Numbered from the stretch's first letter, positions 28,183 through 37,183 are shown. The stretch is DNA of 64,000 bases from AWTP1-13 sp963832445 (GCA_963832445.1 CAWHUM010000013.1:124001-188000), one strand, 5' to 3'. Notes: a model not told the origin generated them from the sequence alone. Made by a program: numbers and translations.

Positions 28183-28823
28183 CTATCGCCCGTGCCCGCT
28201 GCCAAAGCCTGCGGCCAGGCCATCGGCGACCAGCCTGGCGAAGCCCTGCGGCGATGTGCTGCCATGTCCCTGCCTTGGTCGGCGGCGCGCCAGTTGATGA
28301 CGGCATTGCACATGCCGAGCACGGCCAGCATGGCGAGGCGCGCATCCGTATCACGCGCGATGCTGCCGTCGGCGATGCCGGCCAGGATCACGTGCTCGAA
28401 GCAGCGCTCGATGCGCCGCGTCTTGCGCCCGAGGCGGCGGCGGCTGCCGGCCGGCAGATAGCGCCGCTCGTTGATGAACACCTTGACGTAGTCGCGCCGG
28501 TTTTCGATCGGTGCCAGATGCGCGGCGATCAGCCGCGCGAGCTTGTCGAGCGGCTCGCCGTGGCTTTCGACCACCGCCTCGGCCCCTTCGACGAAGCCGT
28601 CGGTGCCGCGGATGCACACGATCTCCAGCGCCGCCTCCTTGGAGGGGAAGTAGTAGTAGAGGCTGGCCTGGCGCATGCCGAGCACGTCGGCGATGGCCTG
28701 GGTGGAGGTGCCGTGGTAGCCGCGCTCGGCGAACACGCGCGCGGCCGCGTCGATGATCTCCTCGGAGCGGCGCAGCACCCGGCTGTTGCGGACGAGGCGC
28801 GCGCGCGGCGTATGCGTATTCAT
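28183..28823 (-). CDS. TetR/AcrR family transcriptional regulator (frameshifted near its 3' end)
   Basis: The N-terminal helix-turn-helix domain is RRSEEIIDAAARVFAERGYHGTSTQAIADVLGMRQASLYYYFPSKEAALE, a canonical TetR start at residues 20-70. The ligand-binding half runs to NAVINWRAADQGRDM. Extra bases near 28257 and 28243 shift the end; corrected, it closes HIAAGFARLVADGLAAGFG with TAG at 28183, 212 residues. It lies directly upstream of the acyl-CoA ligase and importer 2 and is divergent from the MetE-like gene. It probably represses both directions through the palindrome at 28855, with an acyl-CoA or the free acid as inducer; that is inference from FadR/PsrA-like systems. Confidence 0.88.
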
Positions 28824-28854
28824 CTCTGACGCGGTCCGGACCAACCCCGCTTGA

Positions 28855-28884
28855 TCTATACAATTATAGAATCTATACGTCTAT
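28855..28884. promoter_or_regulatory. Candidate TetR operator in the divergent promoter region
   Basis: TCTATA-CAAT-TATAGA (28855-28870) is a perfect palindrome with 6-bp arms, followed by the partial repeat ATCTATACGTCTAT (28871-28884). It stands out as AT-rich in GC-rich DNA, and it lies between the divergent TetR gene (start 28823) and MetE-like gene (start 28918). Position and symmetry suit autoregulation by the TetR protein. Confidence 0.6.
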
Positions 28885-28917
28885 CGAAAAGCTCCCTGAC
28901 GTCGGAGGATCCCGCCC

Positions 28918-30030
28918 ATGGCCCAGGCGACCACGCAGCGCCCACCGTTCCGCGCCGACCACGTCGGCAGCCTGCTGCGGCCCAGGGCGCTGCGCGAGGC
29001 ATTCCGCTGGCACGCAACAGGCGAGCTGTCGGCCGAAGCCTTCACCGGAGTGCAGAACGCCGCCATCCGCGACGTGGTGCGCCTGCAGGAGGAGGCGGGG
29101 CTGGAGGTCGTCACCGACGGCGAGTTCCGCCGCAGCTCCTACTGGGGCCGGTTCGTGGAGCGCTGCAGCGGCTTCGTCATCAAGCCGGCCGAGTTCAAGT
29201 TCCGCGACGACCACGGCCACGAGGTGGACTTCACCGCCACCTACGCGACGGCCAAGCTCGCCCGCAACCAGCCGCTCGCCACCGACGAGTTCGCCTTCCT
29301 GCGCCAGGTGACCAAGGTGACGCCGAAGATCACCATGCCAGCGCCCTCCACCATGCACTTCTACCGCTGCGGCGACTTCGCCGACCGCAAGGCGTACGCC
29401 GACGCCGAGACGTTCTTCGCCGATCTCGCGCGCATCTACCGCGAGGAGATCGCCGACCTCGCCAAGGCCGGCTGCCGCTATATCCAGCTCGACGAGGTGG
29501 CCGTCGCCATGCTGTGCGACCCGGCCATCCGCGAGAAGATCGCGGGCGCCGGCCAGGACCCCGACCGGCTGGTCGATCTCTACATCCAGGGCATCAACGA
29601 CTGCGTCGCCGGCGCGCCCGCCGACATGGTGGTCGGCATCCACATGTGCCGGGGCAACTTCCGCGGCCGCTATCTCTCGGAGGGCGGCTACGAGTCGGTC
29701 GCCGAGCGCTTCTTCACCAACACCAAGGCCACCCACTTCCTGCTCGAGTACGACACCGCGCGCGCCGGCGACTTCAAGCCGCTGCGCTTCGTGCCGAAGG
29801 GCAAGGGCGTGGTGCTCGGCCTCGTCAGCACCAAGACACCGGTGCTGGAGACGATCGACGATCTGAAGCGCCGCACCGGCGAAGCCGCCAAGTTCATCGA
29901 TCTCGACCGGCTGGGCCTCGGGCCGCAGTGCGGTTTTGCCTCTACCGCCGCCGGCAATCCCCTGACCGAGGCCGACGAGCGCGCCAAGCTCGGCCTGATC
30001 GTCGAGGCGGCGGGTGCGATCTGGCGCTAG
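28918..30030 (+). CDS. MetE C-terminal-type methyltransferase, cobalamin-independent methionine synthase-like
   Basis: Intact 370-residue UROD/MetE-like barrel protein. It begins RADHVGSLLRP and has VVTDGEFRRSSYWGRF, PKITMPAPSTMHFY, RYIQLDEVA, GIHMCRGNFRGRYLSEGGY (zinc-ligand His and Cys), FLLEYDTARAGDFKPL, VVLGLVSTKTP and GLGPQCGFASTAAGNPL (last zinc-ligand Cys). Standalone proteins of this type lack the N-terminal half of MetE and often act as methyl- or alkyl-transferases with substrates other than methyltetrahydrofolate-triglutamate. Strong Shine-Dalgarno (CGGAGGA) before the ATG at 28918. It is divergent from the TetR regulator and may be under its control. Confidence 0.87.
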   Translation: MAQATTQRPPFRADHVGSLLRPRALREAFRWHATGELSAEAFTGVQNAAIRDVVRLQEEAGLEVVTDGEFRRSSYWGRFVERCSGFVIKPAEFKFRDDHGHEVDFTATYATAKLARNQPLATDEFAFLRQVTKVTPKITMPAPSTMHFYRCGDFADRKAYADAETFFADLARIYREEIADLAKAGCRYIQLDEVAVAMLCDPAIREKIAGAGQDPDRLVDLYIQGINDCVAGAPADMVVGIHMCRGNFRGRYLSEGGYESVAERFFTNTKATHFLLEYDTARAGDFKPLRFVPKGKGVVLGLVSTKTPVLETIDDLKRRTGEAAKFIDLDRLGLGPQCGFASTAAGNPLTEADERAKLGLIVEAAGAIWR

Positions 30031-30181
30031 CCATCGTTCGCGGGCGTGCCGGCAACGCGGCAAGGCCCGCACCCGCGGCCCCTAAGTGCGTAGCTTCGTT
30101 GACGAAATCTGCCGCCCTAGCGCCGGTTCGCCAATCCTGTTAGGAGCAAAGCTCGAGATTTGCGAACACGGCAGGCCACCC

Positions 30182-30799
30182 GTGAGCCCAATCGTCAAGC
30201 TGCACAGAAACGATCTCCCCGCCGGGCTCACCTTCAAGGACGGGGTGGCCGTCGACACCGAGACGTTGGGCTTGCGGCCGCTGCGTGACCGGCTGTGTGT
30301 CGTGCAGCTGTCGGGCGGCGACAACACCGCCCACCTCGTGCAGTTCGACGGCGCGGACTGGTCGGCGCCGCGCCTGAAAGCGCTGCTCGGCGATCAAACG
30401 ATCCTCAAGATCTTCCACTTTGCGCGCTTCGATGTGGCGGTGCTCGCCCACTATCTGGGCGTGGTGCCGGAACCCATCTATTGCACCAAGATCGCCTCCA
30501 AGCTCGCCCGCACCTACACCGACCGCCATGGGCTCAAGGACCTGTGCAGCGAGCTATTGGGCGTCGACCTGTCGAAGCAGCAGCAGAGCTCCGACTGGGC
30601 GGCCGAGAAGCTCACGGACCAGCAGAAGCACTATGCGGCCTCCGATGTGCTCTATCTACATGCCCTGAAGGCCAAGCTCGCCGCCATGCTGCAGAGGGAG
30701 GGCAGGACCGCGGTCGCCGAGACCTGCTTCCGCTTCGTTTCGGCTCGGGCGGGCCTCGATCTCGCCGGGTTCGAGGACGTCGACATCTTTGCTCATTGA
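30182..30799 (+). CDS. rnd: Ribonuclease D family 3'-5' exonuclease
   Basis: 205-residue DEDDy exonuclease. The catalytic acids are in VAVDTETLGL (Asp25, Glu27), FHFARFDVAVL (Asp) and YAASDVLYLHAL (Tyr, Asp). It lacks HRDC domains, like the short RNase D-type proteins of Alphaproteobacteria. GTG at 30182 is chosen because family members begin at this point; an upstream in-frame GTG at 30086 would add 32 unlikely residues. It is the first gene of the conserved rnd - lptC - lptA - lptB - rpoN run. Confidence 0.85.
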   Translation: MSPIVKLHRNDLPAGLTFKDGVAVDTETLGLRPLRDRLCVVQLSGGDNTAHLVQFDGADWSAPRLKALLGDQTILKIFHFARFDVAVLAHYLGVVPEPIYCTKIASKLARTYTDRHGLKDLCSELLGVDLSKQQQSSDWAAEKLTDQQKHYAASDVLYLHALKAKLAAMLQREGRTAVAETCFRFVSARAGLDLAGFEDVDIFAH

Positions 30800-30963
30800 T
30801 CGGGCGGCCTGCGCGAAAGGCGCGCAGCCGAGGTTTTGCGGTGCTGGCAAGGCGATAACCCCTTGCTGAAAGTCCCAATATCACCCTAATTCCTCTCCAG
30901 TTTGTGCACGACTCGGGGATTCTTCTGGGGCTGGACACCGCGGCAAGCGCGGCACTGCGCACA

Positions 30964-32775
30964 ATGGCCATCACCTTCGACGCGCGCCACGCACGTGACA
31001 TGGAACCTGCGGGCGAGGAGAGCGCAAATGTCGCGGATCGCGAGCGCGCCTTCGCCGCCGCGCGGCGCCATAGCCGGCTCGTGCGCATGCTGCGCGTCCT
31101 GCTGCCGCTCACGGCTGTCGGCATGCTCGCCGCCTATGCGCTGGTGCTGACGGTCAGCTGGCAGCTGAGCACCAGCCGCCTCAGGGTGGGCGGCATCCAG
31201 CTCACCGCCGACGACCTCAAGATGAAGGACCCGGTCTACTTCGGCGTCACCAAGGAGGGCGGCCGCTACCAGGTGCAGGCCAAGCGCGCCGAGGTCTCGC
31301 TCAACCAGAACGCGCCCATCAAGCTGATCGATGTCAGCGGCGAGATGACCGAGGCCAACAAGGTCGTCACCAAACTCAAGGCCAAACACGGCCTGTTCGA
31401 CAACGCCAAGGGCGAGCTGGAGCTGTTCGACGGCATCGAGATCGACTCCAGCAACGGCATGGTGGCCCGGCTGACGCGGGCGACGATGTACCAGAAAGAA
31501 AGCCGGGTGGTCTCCAAGGAGCCCGTAACCGCCAGCACCCCGACGGGATCGGTGAAGGCCTCGTCCATGACCATGAACACCAGGTCGCGCCTGGTGGCAT
31601 TCCGCGGCGCGGTGGCCGTGCGCCTGTTGCCGGGAAGCCAGGGGCCGGTAGGGCTCGGGCGGGATTCGCGCAAGCCGGTCGACATCCACTCGCAGGAGCT
31701 CGACGTCGACGACGCGCAGAAGACGGCGCACTTCAGGGGCGAGGTGATCGCCAGCCAGGGCGAGACGACGATGAAGACGCCCTATCTGTTCGTGAAGTAT
31801 GAAGGCAAAGGCACGCCCGGACTCGCCCCGGCGCCCGGCACCTCCGACCCCGCTCAGTCGACCGAGTCCGGCTCCCGCGTCACGTTCCTGTGGGCCCGCA
31901 ACGGCGTCGACATCACCTCGGACGCCGACCGACGCATAACCAGCGATCTTGCCGACTTCGATGTCAAGGCCGATACGGCATTGTTCGTGGGCAACGTGCA
32001 GGTCACCCAGGACAAGAACGTGCTGGTGGGCGGGAGAATGTTCGTCGACCGCAAGGCAGCCAAGAGCCACCTCGACACGCCCCCCGAGGCCGGCCAGCCC
32101 GCGGGCCGCATAGGGGCGCTGCTATATCAGGCTGAAGCCAAGGCCGGAGCGCAGACGCAGCCCAAGCAGACAGCGCCCGTCGAACCGAGCCAGCTCTTCG
32201 GCGGGTTCAAATCGGACCCGAGTGCACCGATCGAGGTGGAGTCCGACACCCTCGACGTGCTCGACGCGAGCAAGAAGGCCGTCTTCAGCGGCAATGTCTG
32301 GGCCAAGCAGGGCAAGATGATCGTGCGGACCGTGGAGCTTACCGCATTCTACACGGGCCAGAGCGGCTTCGGCCTCGCCAATGCGGGCGATGCCTCGAAG
32401 AAGGGCGGCTCGGCCCAGATGACGCGTGTGGAAGCACGGCGCAAGGTGCTAATCGTCTCCGAGGACGGCCAGAGCGCCACGTCGGACTGGGCCGATTTCG
32501 ACGTTCGGTCGAACACCGCTTTGCTTGGCGGGGGCGTGGTGGTGATGAAGGACAAGGACATCGCCGAGGGCCCCAGGCTCAAGATCGATCTCACCACCGG
32601 CATGTATCGCTTCGAGCTGGAAGGCGGCAATCCGCAGGCGCCGTCGCCTCCTGCAGCGGCCTCCAGCCCAGCCGATGCAGCCAACCGTTCCTGTCCGCCC
32701 GGCAAGCAGTGCATGCTGTTCTATCCCAAGGACGTCAAGGACAAGGCGCAAGACCTGCTCAAGAAGGTCCCCTGA
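30964..32775 (+). CDS. LPS export protein: LptC fused to LptA/OstA-type domains
   Basis: 603 residues from the ATG at 30964 (ATG at 31000 also possible). A cytoplasmic N-terminus precedes one membrane anchor (LLPLTAVGMLAAYALVLTV, about residues 43-65), then an LptC-like periplasmic domain (to about 235). Two OstA/LptA-like regions follow: VDIHSQELDVDDAQKTAHFRG through NVQVTQDKNVLVGG (about 239-360), and APIEVESDTLDVLDASKKAVFSGNVWAKQG through VVMKDKDIAEGPRLKIDL (about 417-545). LptC and LptA normally are separate bridge proteins carrying LPS from LptB2FG to LptD. Here one open frame spans both positions in the gene order. The linker contains PAPGTSDPAQSTESG-type low-complexity sequence. Confidence 0.8.
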   Translation: MAITFDARHARDMEPAGEESANVADRERAFAAARRHSRLVRMLRVLLPLTAVGMLAAYALVLTVSWQLSTSRLRVGGIQLTADDLKMKDPVYFGVTKEGGRYQVQAKRAEVSLNQNAPIKLIDVSGEMTEANKVVTKLKAKHGLFDNAKGELELFDGIEIDSSNGMVARLTRATMYQKESRVVSKEPVTASTPTGSVKASSMTMNTRSRLVAFRGAVAVRLLPGSQGPVGLGRDSRKPVDIHSQELDVDDAQKTAHFRGEVIASQGETTMKTPYLFVKYEGKGTPGLAPAPGTSDPAQSTESGSRVTFLWARNGVDITSDADRRITSDLADFDVKADTALFVGNVQVTQDKNVLVGGRMFVDRKAAKSHLDTPPEAGQPAGRIGALLYQAEAKAGAQTQPKQTAPVEPSQLFGGFKSDPSAPIEVESDTLDVLDASKKAVFSGNVWAKQGKMIVRTVELTAFYTGQSGFGLANAGDASKKGGSAQMTRVEARRKVLIVSEDGQSATSDWADFDVRSNTALLGGGVVVMKDKDIAEGPRLKIDLTTGMYRFELEGGNPQAPSPPAAASSPADAANRSCPPGKQCMLFYPKDVKDKAQDLLKKVP

Positions 32776-32876
32776 CAGATGTGCGTTGGTGAGCTGCAAG
32801 GACAAGTAGGGTGCACGCAGGGCGAATGCCCGCGCCCGCGGGCCGATTACGCTCCGAGCGGTAAGGTTTTGCCCAC

Positions 32877-33689
32877 ATGAGGCTGTTCCCGGTCCGCTTG
32901 CGCAAAGCCAAGGGCCCCGCTGCCAACGGCCATGATGTGCCGGGCGAGGAGGAGGAGCTGGCGGGCGGCGAGGGCTGGCTCAGCACGCACGACGTCAAGA
33001 AGAGCTATCGCAGCCAGATGGTCGTCAAAGGGGTTTCACTGGCGGCCTGCCGCGGCGAGGCGGTCGGGCTGCTGGGCCCCAACGGCGCCGGCAAGACCAC
33101 GCTTTTCTACATGATCATGGGGCTGGTGGCGGCGGACGCCGGGCGCGTCGTGCTCGACGGCCGCGACGTGACGCGGCTCCCCATGTACCGGCGTGCCCGC
33201 CTGGGGATCGGCTATCTGCCGCAGGAGCAGTCGATCTTCCGTGGCCTAACCACCGAGCAGAACATCATGGCGGTGCTCGAGCTGGTGGAGCCCAACCGCC
33301 GGCGGCGCAAGGAGCGGCTCGACGCGCTGCTCGAGGAGTTCGGCATCGCCCACAAGCGCAAGGCCCCCTCGATCGCGCTATCGGGCGGCGAGCGGCGCCG
33401 GTGCGAGATCGCCAGGGCGCTGGCGACCGGCCCGTCGTTCATGTTGCTGGACGAACCCTTTGCAGGCGTCGACCCCCGGGCGGTGGAAGAGATCCAGAAC
33501 ACCGTGCGGCACCTGACGCAACGCGGCATCGGTGTGGTAATAACCGACCACAACGTCCGAGAGACGCTGAACCTGGTCAATCGGGCCTATATCATCTACG
33601 ACGGCCAAGTGTTGATCCACGGTAAACCCCGGGAAATCATAGACAATGAAGTCGTGAAACAGGTCTACCTGGGGAAGACGTTCAGTTAA
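32877..33689 (+). CDS. lptB: LPS export ABC transporter ATP-binding protein LptB
   Basis: 270 residues: GLLGPNGAGKTTLFYMIMG (Walker A), IGYLPQEQSIFRGLTTEQNI (LptB-specific Q-loop region), IALSGGERRRCEIARALA (signature), FMLLDEPFAGVDPRAVEEIQ (Walker B) and VVITDHNVRETL (His switch). It energises LPS extraction with LptF and LptG, which are not in this window. An N-terminal extension of about 35 Lys/Glu-rich residues precedes the ABC core, as in several Rhizobiales; an internal start is possible. The gene order lptC/A - lptB - rpoN is the conserved proteobacterial arrangement. Confidence 0.95.
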   Translation: MRLFPVRLRKAKGPAANGHDVPGEEEELAGGEGWLSTHDVKKSYRSQMVVKGVSLAACRGEAVGLLGPNGAGKTTLFYMIMGLVAADAGRVVLDGRDVTRLPMYRRARLGIGYLPQEQSIFRGLTTEQNIMAVLELVEPNRRRRKERLDALLEEFGIAHKRKAPSIALSGGERRRCEIARALATGPSFMLLDEPFAGVDPRAVEEIQNTVRHLTQRGIGVVITDHNVRETLNLVNRAYIIYDGQVLIHGKPREIIDNEVVKQVYLGKTFS

Positions 33690-33743
33690 TGCGGCGTCGT
33701 TATACCTTGACCCCGTGACACGTCCTGGCGACCATCGGGGATT

Positions 33744-35288
33744 ATGGTGCTGACGCCTAAGTTGGAGTTGAGGCAGGGCCAGCAGCTGGTGATGACCCCC
33801 CAGCTGCAGCAGGCCATCCGTCTGCTCCAGCTGTCCAACATCGAGCTGTGCGTCTTTGTCGAAACCGAGCTCGAGCGCAACCCGCTGCTGGAGCGCGACG
33901 AGACGGCTACCCCGGAGCCGCCCGAGGAGGCGGCGCGCGTAAACGGTTCGGCCGATAGCGACGAAGGGGGCGACGATGACGGCAACGGCGCCTGGGAGGG
34001 CGAGAGCGACAGCTTGCCTGTCGCCGTCAACGGTCATTCTGCGGGCGAGGCGAACGGCGCAGCACCGGGCGGCTACGAGGCGAACCGCGAGCAGAGCTCG
34101 CAGTCGGCCTGGGCGACGGTGCGGCCCAGCACGCACAACGGCTCGGGCGAGAGCGCCAATCTGGAAGAGTTCGTGCCGGCAGGCCGTTCGCTCGCCGACC
34201 ATCTGACCGAGCAGCTGCACATGGCGGTGCCTGGCCAGGTCGAGCGCCTGATCGGCGTGCATCTGATCCACATGCTGGACGAGGCAGGCTACCTGCAGGG
34301 CAGCCTGGAAGACCTGGCCGCCAAGCTCGGCACCTCGACCGCACTGGTGGAGAGCGTGCTGGGGACGCTGCAGGGCTTCGACCCGCCCGGCGTGTTCGCG
34401 CGCGATCTGGCCGAGTGCCTGGCCCTGCAGCTCAAGGACCGCAACCGCTACGATCCGCAGATCGCCAAGGTGCTGGAGAACCTGGAGCTGCTCGGCAAGC
34501 ACGACCTCGCCGCCCTGAAGCGGGTCGTCGGCGTGGATGCCAACGAGCTGCTCGAGATGATCACGGAGATCCGGGCGCTCAATCCCAAACCCGGCCTCAA
34601 GCTCGGCTCGGTGCAGATCCAGCCCGTGCTGCCCGACGTGCTGGTACGGCCAGGCCGCAATGGCAGCTGGTTGGTGGAGCTCAACAACGACACGCTGCCG
34701 CGCGTGCTGGTCAACCGCACCTACTACGCGGAGGTCACCAAGACCACCCGATCCGTCGCCGACAAGGGCTACCTGCTCGACTGCCTGCAGAGCGCCAACT
34801 GGCTGGTGAAGAGCCTCGACCAGCGCGCGCGCACCATCCTGAGGGTGGCCGAGGAGATCGTGCGCCAGCAGGACGCCTTCCTGATGCACGGCATCGAGCA
34901 CTTAAAGCCACTCAACCTGCGCACCGTGGCCGACGCCATCTCGATGCACGAATCGACGGTGAGCCGCGTCACCTCCAACAAGTACATGTCGACGCCGCGG
35001 GGCATGTTCGAGCTCAAGTATTTCTTCACTTCGGCGATCTCCTCGGCGAGCGCCACCGGCGAGGCGCACTCCTCCGAAGCCGTGCGCCATCGCATCCGCC
35101 AGCTGATCGACGCGGAGGTTCCCCAGTCCGTGCTTTCCGACGACAAGCTCGTCGAATGCCTGAAGCGCGACGGCATCGACATCGCCCGCCGCACGGTGGC
35201 CAAGTATCGCGAGGCGCTGCGCATTCCGTCTTCCGTGCAGCGCCGGCGCGAGAAGCAGATGGCCGCGCGCCTGGATACGGCGTTGTAA
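33744..35288 (+). CDS. rpoN: RNA polymerase sigma-54 factor
   Basis: Intact 514-residue sigma factor. Region I is Gln- and Leu-rich (QQLVMTPQLQQAIRLLQLS, residues 13-31). An acidic low-complexity region II (about 55-130) follows, then the core-binding and DNA-binding domains (HESTVSRVTSNKYMSTPRG helix-turn-helix region). The RpoN box ARRTVAKYRE is near residue 480. It directs transcription of nitrogen, flagellar and other genes at -24/-12 promoters, with enhancer-binding activators. It follows lptB by 54 bp. No stop or indel was seen. Confidence 0.96.
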   Translation: MVLTPKLELRQGQQLVMTPQLQQAIRLLQLSNIELCVFVETELERNPLLERDETATPEPPEEAARVNGSADSDEGGDDDGNGAWEGESDSLPVAVNGHSAGEANGAAPGGYEANREQSSQSAWATVRPSTHNGSGESANLEEFVPAGRSLADHLTEQLHMAVPGQVERLIGVHLIHMLDEAGYLQGSLEDLAAKLGTSTALVESVLGTLQGFDPPGVFARDLAECLALQLKDRNRYDPQIAKVLENLELLGKHDLAALKRVVGVDANELLEMITEIRALNPKPGLKLGSVQIQPVLPDVLVRPGRNGSWLVELNNDTLPRVLVNRTYYAEVTKTTRSVADKGYLLDCLQSANWLVKSLDQRARTILRVAEEIVRQQDAFLMHGIEHLKPLNLRTVADAISMHESTVSRVTSNKYMSTPRGMFELKYFFTSAISSASATGEAHSSEAVRHRIRQLIDAEVPQSVLSDDKLVECLKRDGIDIARRTVAKYREALRIPSSVQRRREKQMAARLDTAL

Positions 35289-35731
35289 ACAACCCCGTAA
35301 TCCGCCTTGATTTGACACTACCGCCAGCCTCCTCTAGGTTCCGCCCGCAACGATGACAGGCCCCGCGTAGCAGGATGCAGAAGCGCGAGCGGCAATTGTT
35401 GAATTTGTCTAAATGCAAAGAGCGCGACAACGTCGCGGGCCCACGTTGTGTCGGTGAGCCCGGGGCGGCGGGAGTGCTTTCGGGGTTGGGGGAAGAAATC
35501 GCCACACAGGCAGTGACCCCGCAAAGAAATGACCCGCCGAGAATGGAATGACACGTGCCGTCAGATATCCACCGGGGGATATCGGGTTGAGAAGAGAAGG
35601 ACCGGCCGCCAGCAGCCAGTGCCGACGGTGGCGCTCCAATGCGTGGCGCGTCAAGCTGGCGCAGCGGTAACGACGGACCTTGGGCGTGGCGAAGCGTTGT
35701 AGTGTCGGACCGATCGCAAAGAGAAAAACAC
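35289..35731. other. 443-bp rpoN-ptsN spacer without a gene; no hpf found
   Basis: Most Alphaproteobacteria carry hpf (ribosome hibernation factor, about 190 codons) between rpoN and ptsN. This spacer is too short for it, and no frame shows recognisable HPF sequence on either strand. It holds a promoter candidate at 35312-35340 and a 7-bp hairpin GATATCC/GGATATC (35564-35583, loop ACCGGG). The rest shows nothing I can identify. Confidence 0.6.
35312..35340 (+). promoter_or_regulatory. Sigma-70-like promoter candidate upstream of ptsN
   Basis: TTGACA (35312-35317) is a perfect -35 hexamer, separated by 17 bases from TAGGTT (35335-35340), a poor -10. It lies just after rpoN and about 390 bp before ptsN, so a long leader, possibly including the GATATCC hairpin, would precede ptsN. 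Predicted by eye only. Confidence 0.35.
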
Positions 35732-36196
35732 ATGGAACTCGGTGATCTGCTCACTCCCGAAGCCGTGATCCCCTCCCTCAAGGCCAAAACCAAGAAGCAA
35801 GCGTTGCAGGGGCTCGCCGAGAGGGCGGCAGATGCGACCGGGGTTGCGGCCCGCGACGTGCTCGAGACCCTGCTGCAGCGCGAGCGCCTGGGCTCGACGG
35901 GGGTTGGCCGCGGCATCGCCATCCCACACGGGCGCTTGGCAGCCTTGAAGGGCATCTACTGCCTGTTCGCACGGCTGGAGACGCCGATCGACTTCGACGC
36001 GCTCGACAACGAGCCGGTCGATCTCATCTTCCTGCTGCTGGCCCCGGAGCATGCGGGAGCCGATCACCTGAAGGCGCTGGCGCGCATCTCGCGCCTGTTG
36101 CGGGAGCCGGCGTCGATCGAGAAGCTGCGGACATCGCATGATCGCGCCGCGCTCTATTCGGTGCTGACACAACCCGCTGCAGTGCACGCGGCTTGA
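35732..36196 (+). CDS. ptsN: PTS IIA-like nitrogen regulatory protein PtsN
   Basis: 154 residues: MELGDLLTPEAVIPSLKAKTKKQALQGLAE, then RERLGSTGVGRGIAIPHGRL with the phosphorylated His66, then DLIFLLLAPEHAGADHLKALARISRLLR. It receives phosphate from NPr in the nitrogen PTS, whose state controls potassium transport, sigma-54-linked and stringent-response functions. The ATG at 35732 follows GAGAAAAACAC, an A-rich leader. Full length and intact. Confidence 0.94.
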   Translation: MELGDLLTPEAVIPSLKAKTKKQALQGLAERAADATGVAARDVLETLLQRERLGSTGVGRGIAIPHGRLAALKGIYCLFARLETPIDFDALDNEPVDLIFLLLAPEHAGADHLKALARISRLLREPASIEKLRTSHDRAALYSVLTQPAAVHAA

Positions 36197-36202
36197 AGGC
36201 CG

Positions 36203-36230
36203 GTTGGATTAACCACCGCTCGGGTTTTTT
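36203..36230 (+). terminator. Possible terminator after ptsN
   Basis: GGTT-GGATT-AACC is a small hairpin (36203-36214) and CGGG followed by six T lies at 36221-36230. The T run is rare in this GC-rich window, but the stem is weak, so this is a low-confidence call. Confidence 0.3.
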
Positions 36231-36364
36231 CGCGCGCCGGCGCTGACAAACCTCGCGCGGCCCCCTCAGATGGTCCCCTGTCCGGGCTTCTCCGAATGAC
36301 GGTCGGCGGCTGGTTTTGCCGTGCCACAGTTCTTACATGAGTGTCGGGCTCGGCTGGGGTTGCG

Positions 36365-37177
36365 ATGAGCGCCATCGACACTTTGCTGGATTGGATAGGC
36401 CGGGGGATTGCCCGGCGGCTCACGCATGCAAAGAGCGGATACGAGCCATACACCCACTCCAACTCGGGCCTGCGCCGGGCGCTGCAGCCGGGCGACGTGC
36501 TGCTGGTGGCCGGCAACCAGCGAATATCGTCGATCATCCAGTACCTGACGCAGTCCACCTGGTCGCACGCCGCGCTCTATGTGGGCGACGCGTTGGGCAC
36601 GCCGGCGGACGGCGAAGAGCCGAAGACCCTGATCGAGGTCGAGCTGGGCGAGGGTTGCATCGCCTCCCCGCTGTCGAAGTACTCGACGTTCAACACGCGC
36701 ATCTGCCGCCCGGTGGGCTTGAGCGACGAGGACCGGCGCCAGATCATTCGCTTCATGATCGAGCGGCTCGGCCTCAAGTACGACATGCGCAACATCCTGG
36801 ACCTAGCGCGCTATCTCTTCCCGGTGCCTATTCCAGTGCGCTGGCGCCGGCAAATGATCGCGGTGGGCTCAGGCGACCCGACGCGCGCCATCTGCTCCAC
36901 GCTGATCGCGCAGGCGTTCGAATCTATCCGCTATCCCGTGCTGCCGAGGATCGAGCGGCGAGGCTACAGTCGCGCGCGCAGGCGCGAGGTCCTGCACATC
37001 CGCCACCATAGCCTCTATGCCCCGTGCGACTTCGACCTGTCGCCCTATTTCCAGATCGTGAAGCCCTCGGTCGATGTCGCTTTCGACCACCGGCAGCTGG
37101 TTTGGGCGGAGCGGCGAGCAAGCCGCGACCTCACCAAGAGGAGCGACGGCGAAGGCCCGCGCAAGGTCAAGGCGTAG
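36365..37177 (+). CDS. YiiX/YebB-like NlpC/P60-superfamily protein
   Basis: 270 residues, intact. The permuted papain-like fold is suggested by LQPGDVLLVAGNQRISSIIQYLTQSTWSHAALYVG (catalytic His in WSHAALYVG) and, later, AICSTLIAQAFESIRYPVLP (catalytic Cys in ICSTL). The order His before Cys fits the circularly permuted YiiX class, whose members act on lipids or amide bonds. No signal peptide is seen, although residues 1-20 are amphipathic. It is convergent with uppP (6-bp gap). Substrate unknown. Confidence 0.78.
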   Translation: MSAIDTLLDWIGRGIARRLTHAKSGYEPYTHSNSGLRRALQPGDVLLVAGNQRISSIIQYLTQSTWSHAALYVGDALGTPADGEEPKTLIEVELGEGCIASPLSKYSTFNTRICRPVGLSDEDRRQIIRFMIERLGLKYDMRNILDLARYLFPVPIPVRWRRQMIAVGSGDPTRAICSTLIAQAFESIRYPVLPRIERRGYSRARRREVLHIRHHSLYAPCDFDLSPYFQIVKPSVDVAFDHRQLVWAERRASRDLTKRSDGEGPRKVKA

Positions 37178-37183
37178 CGCGCA

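Noticed and set aside
35026..35955. Minus-strand ORF spanning the rpoN-ptsN gap
   Set aside because: It covers the 3' end of rpoN and the 5' end of ptsN in antisense and has low-complexity sequence; not evidence for a gene in the gap.
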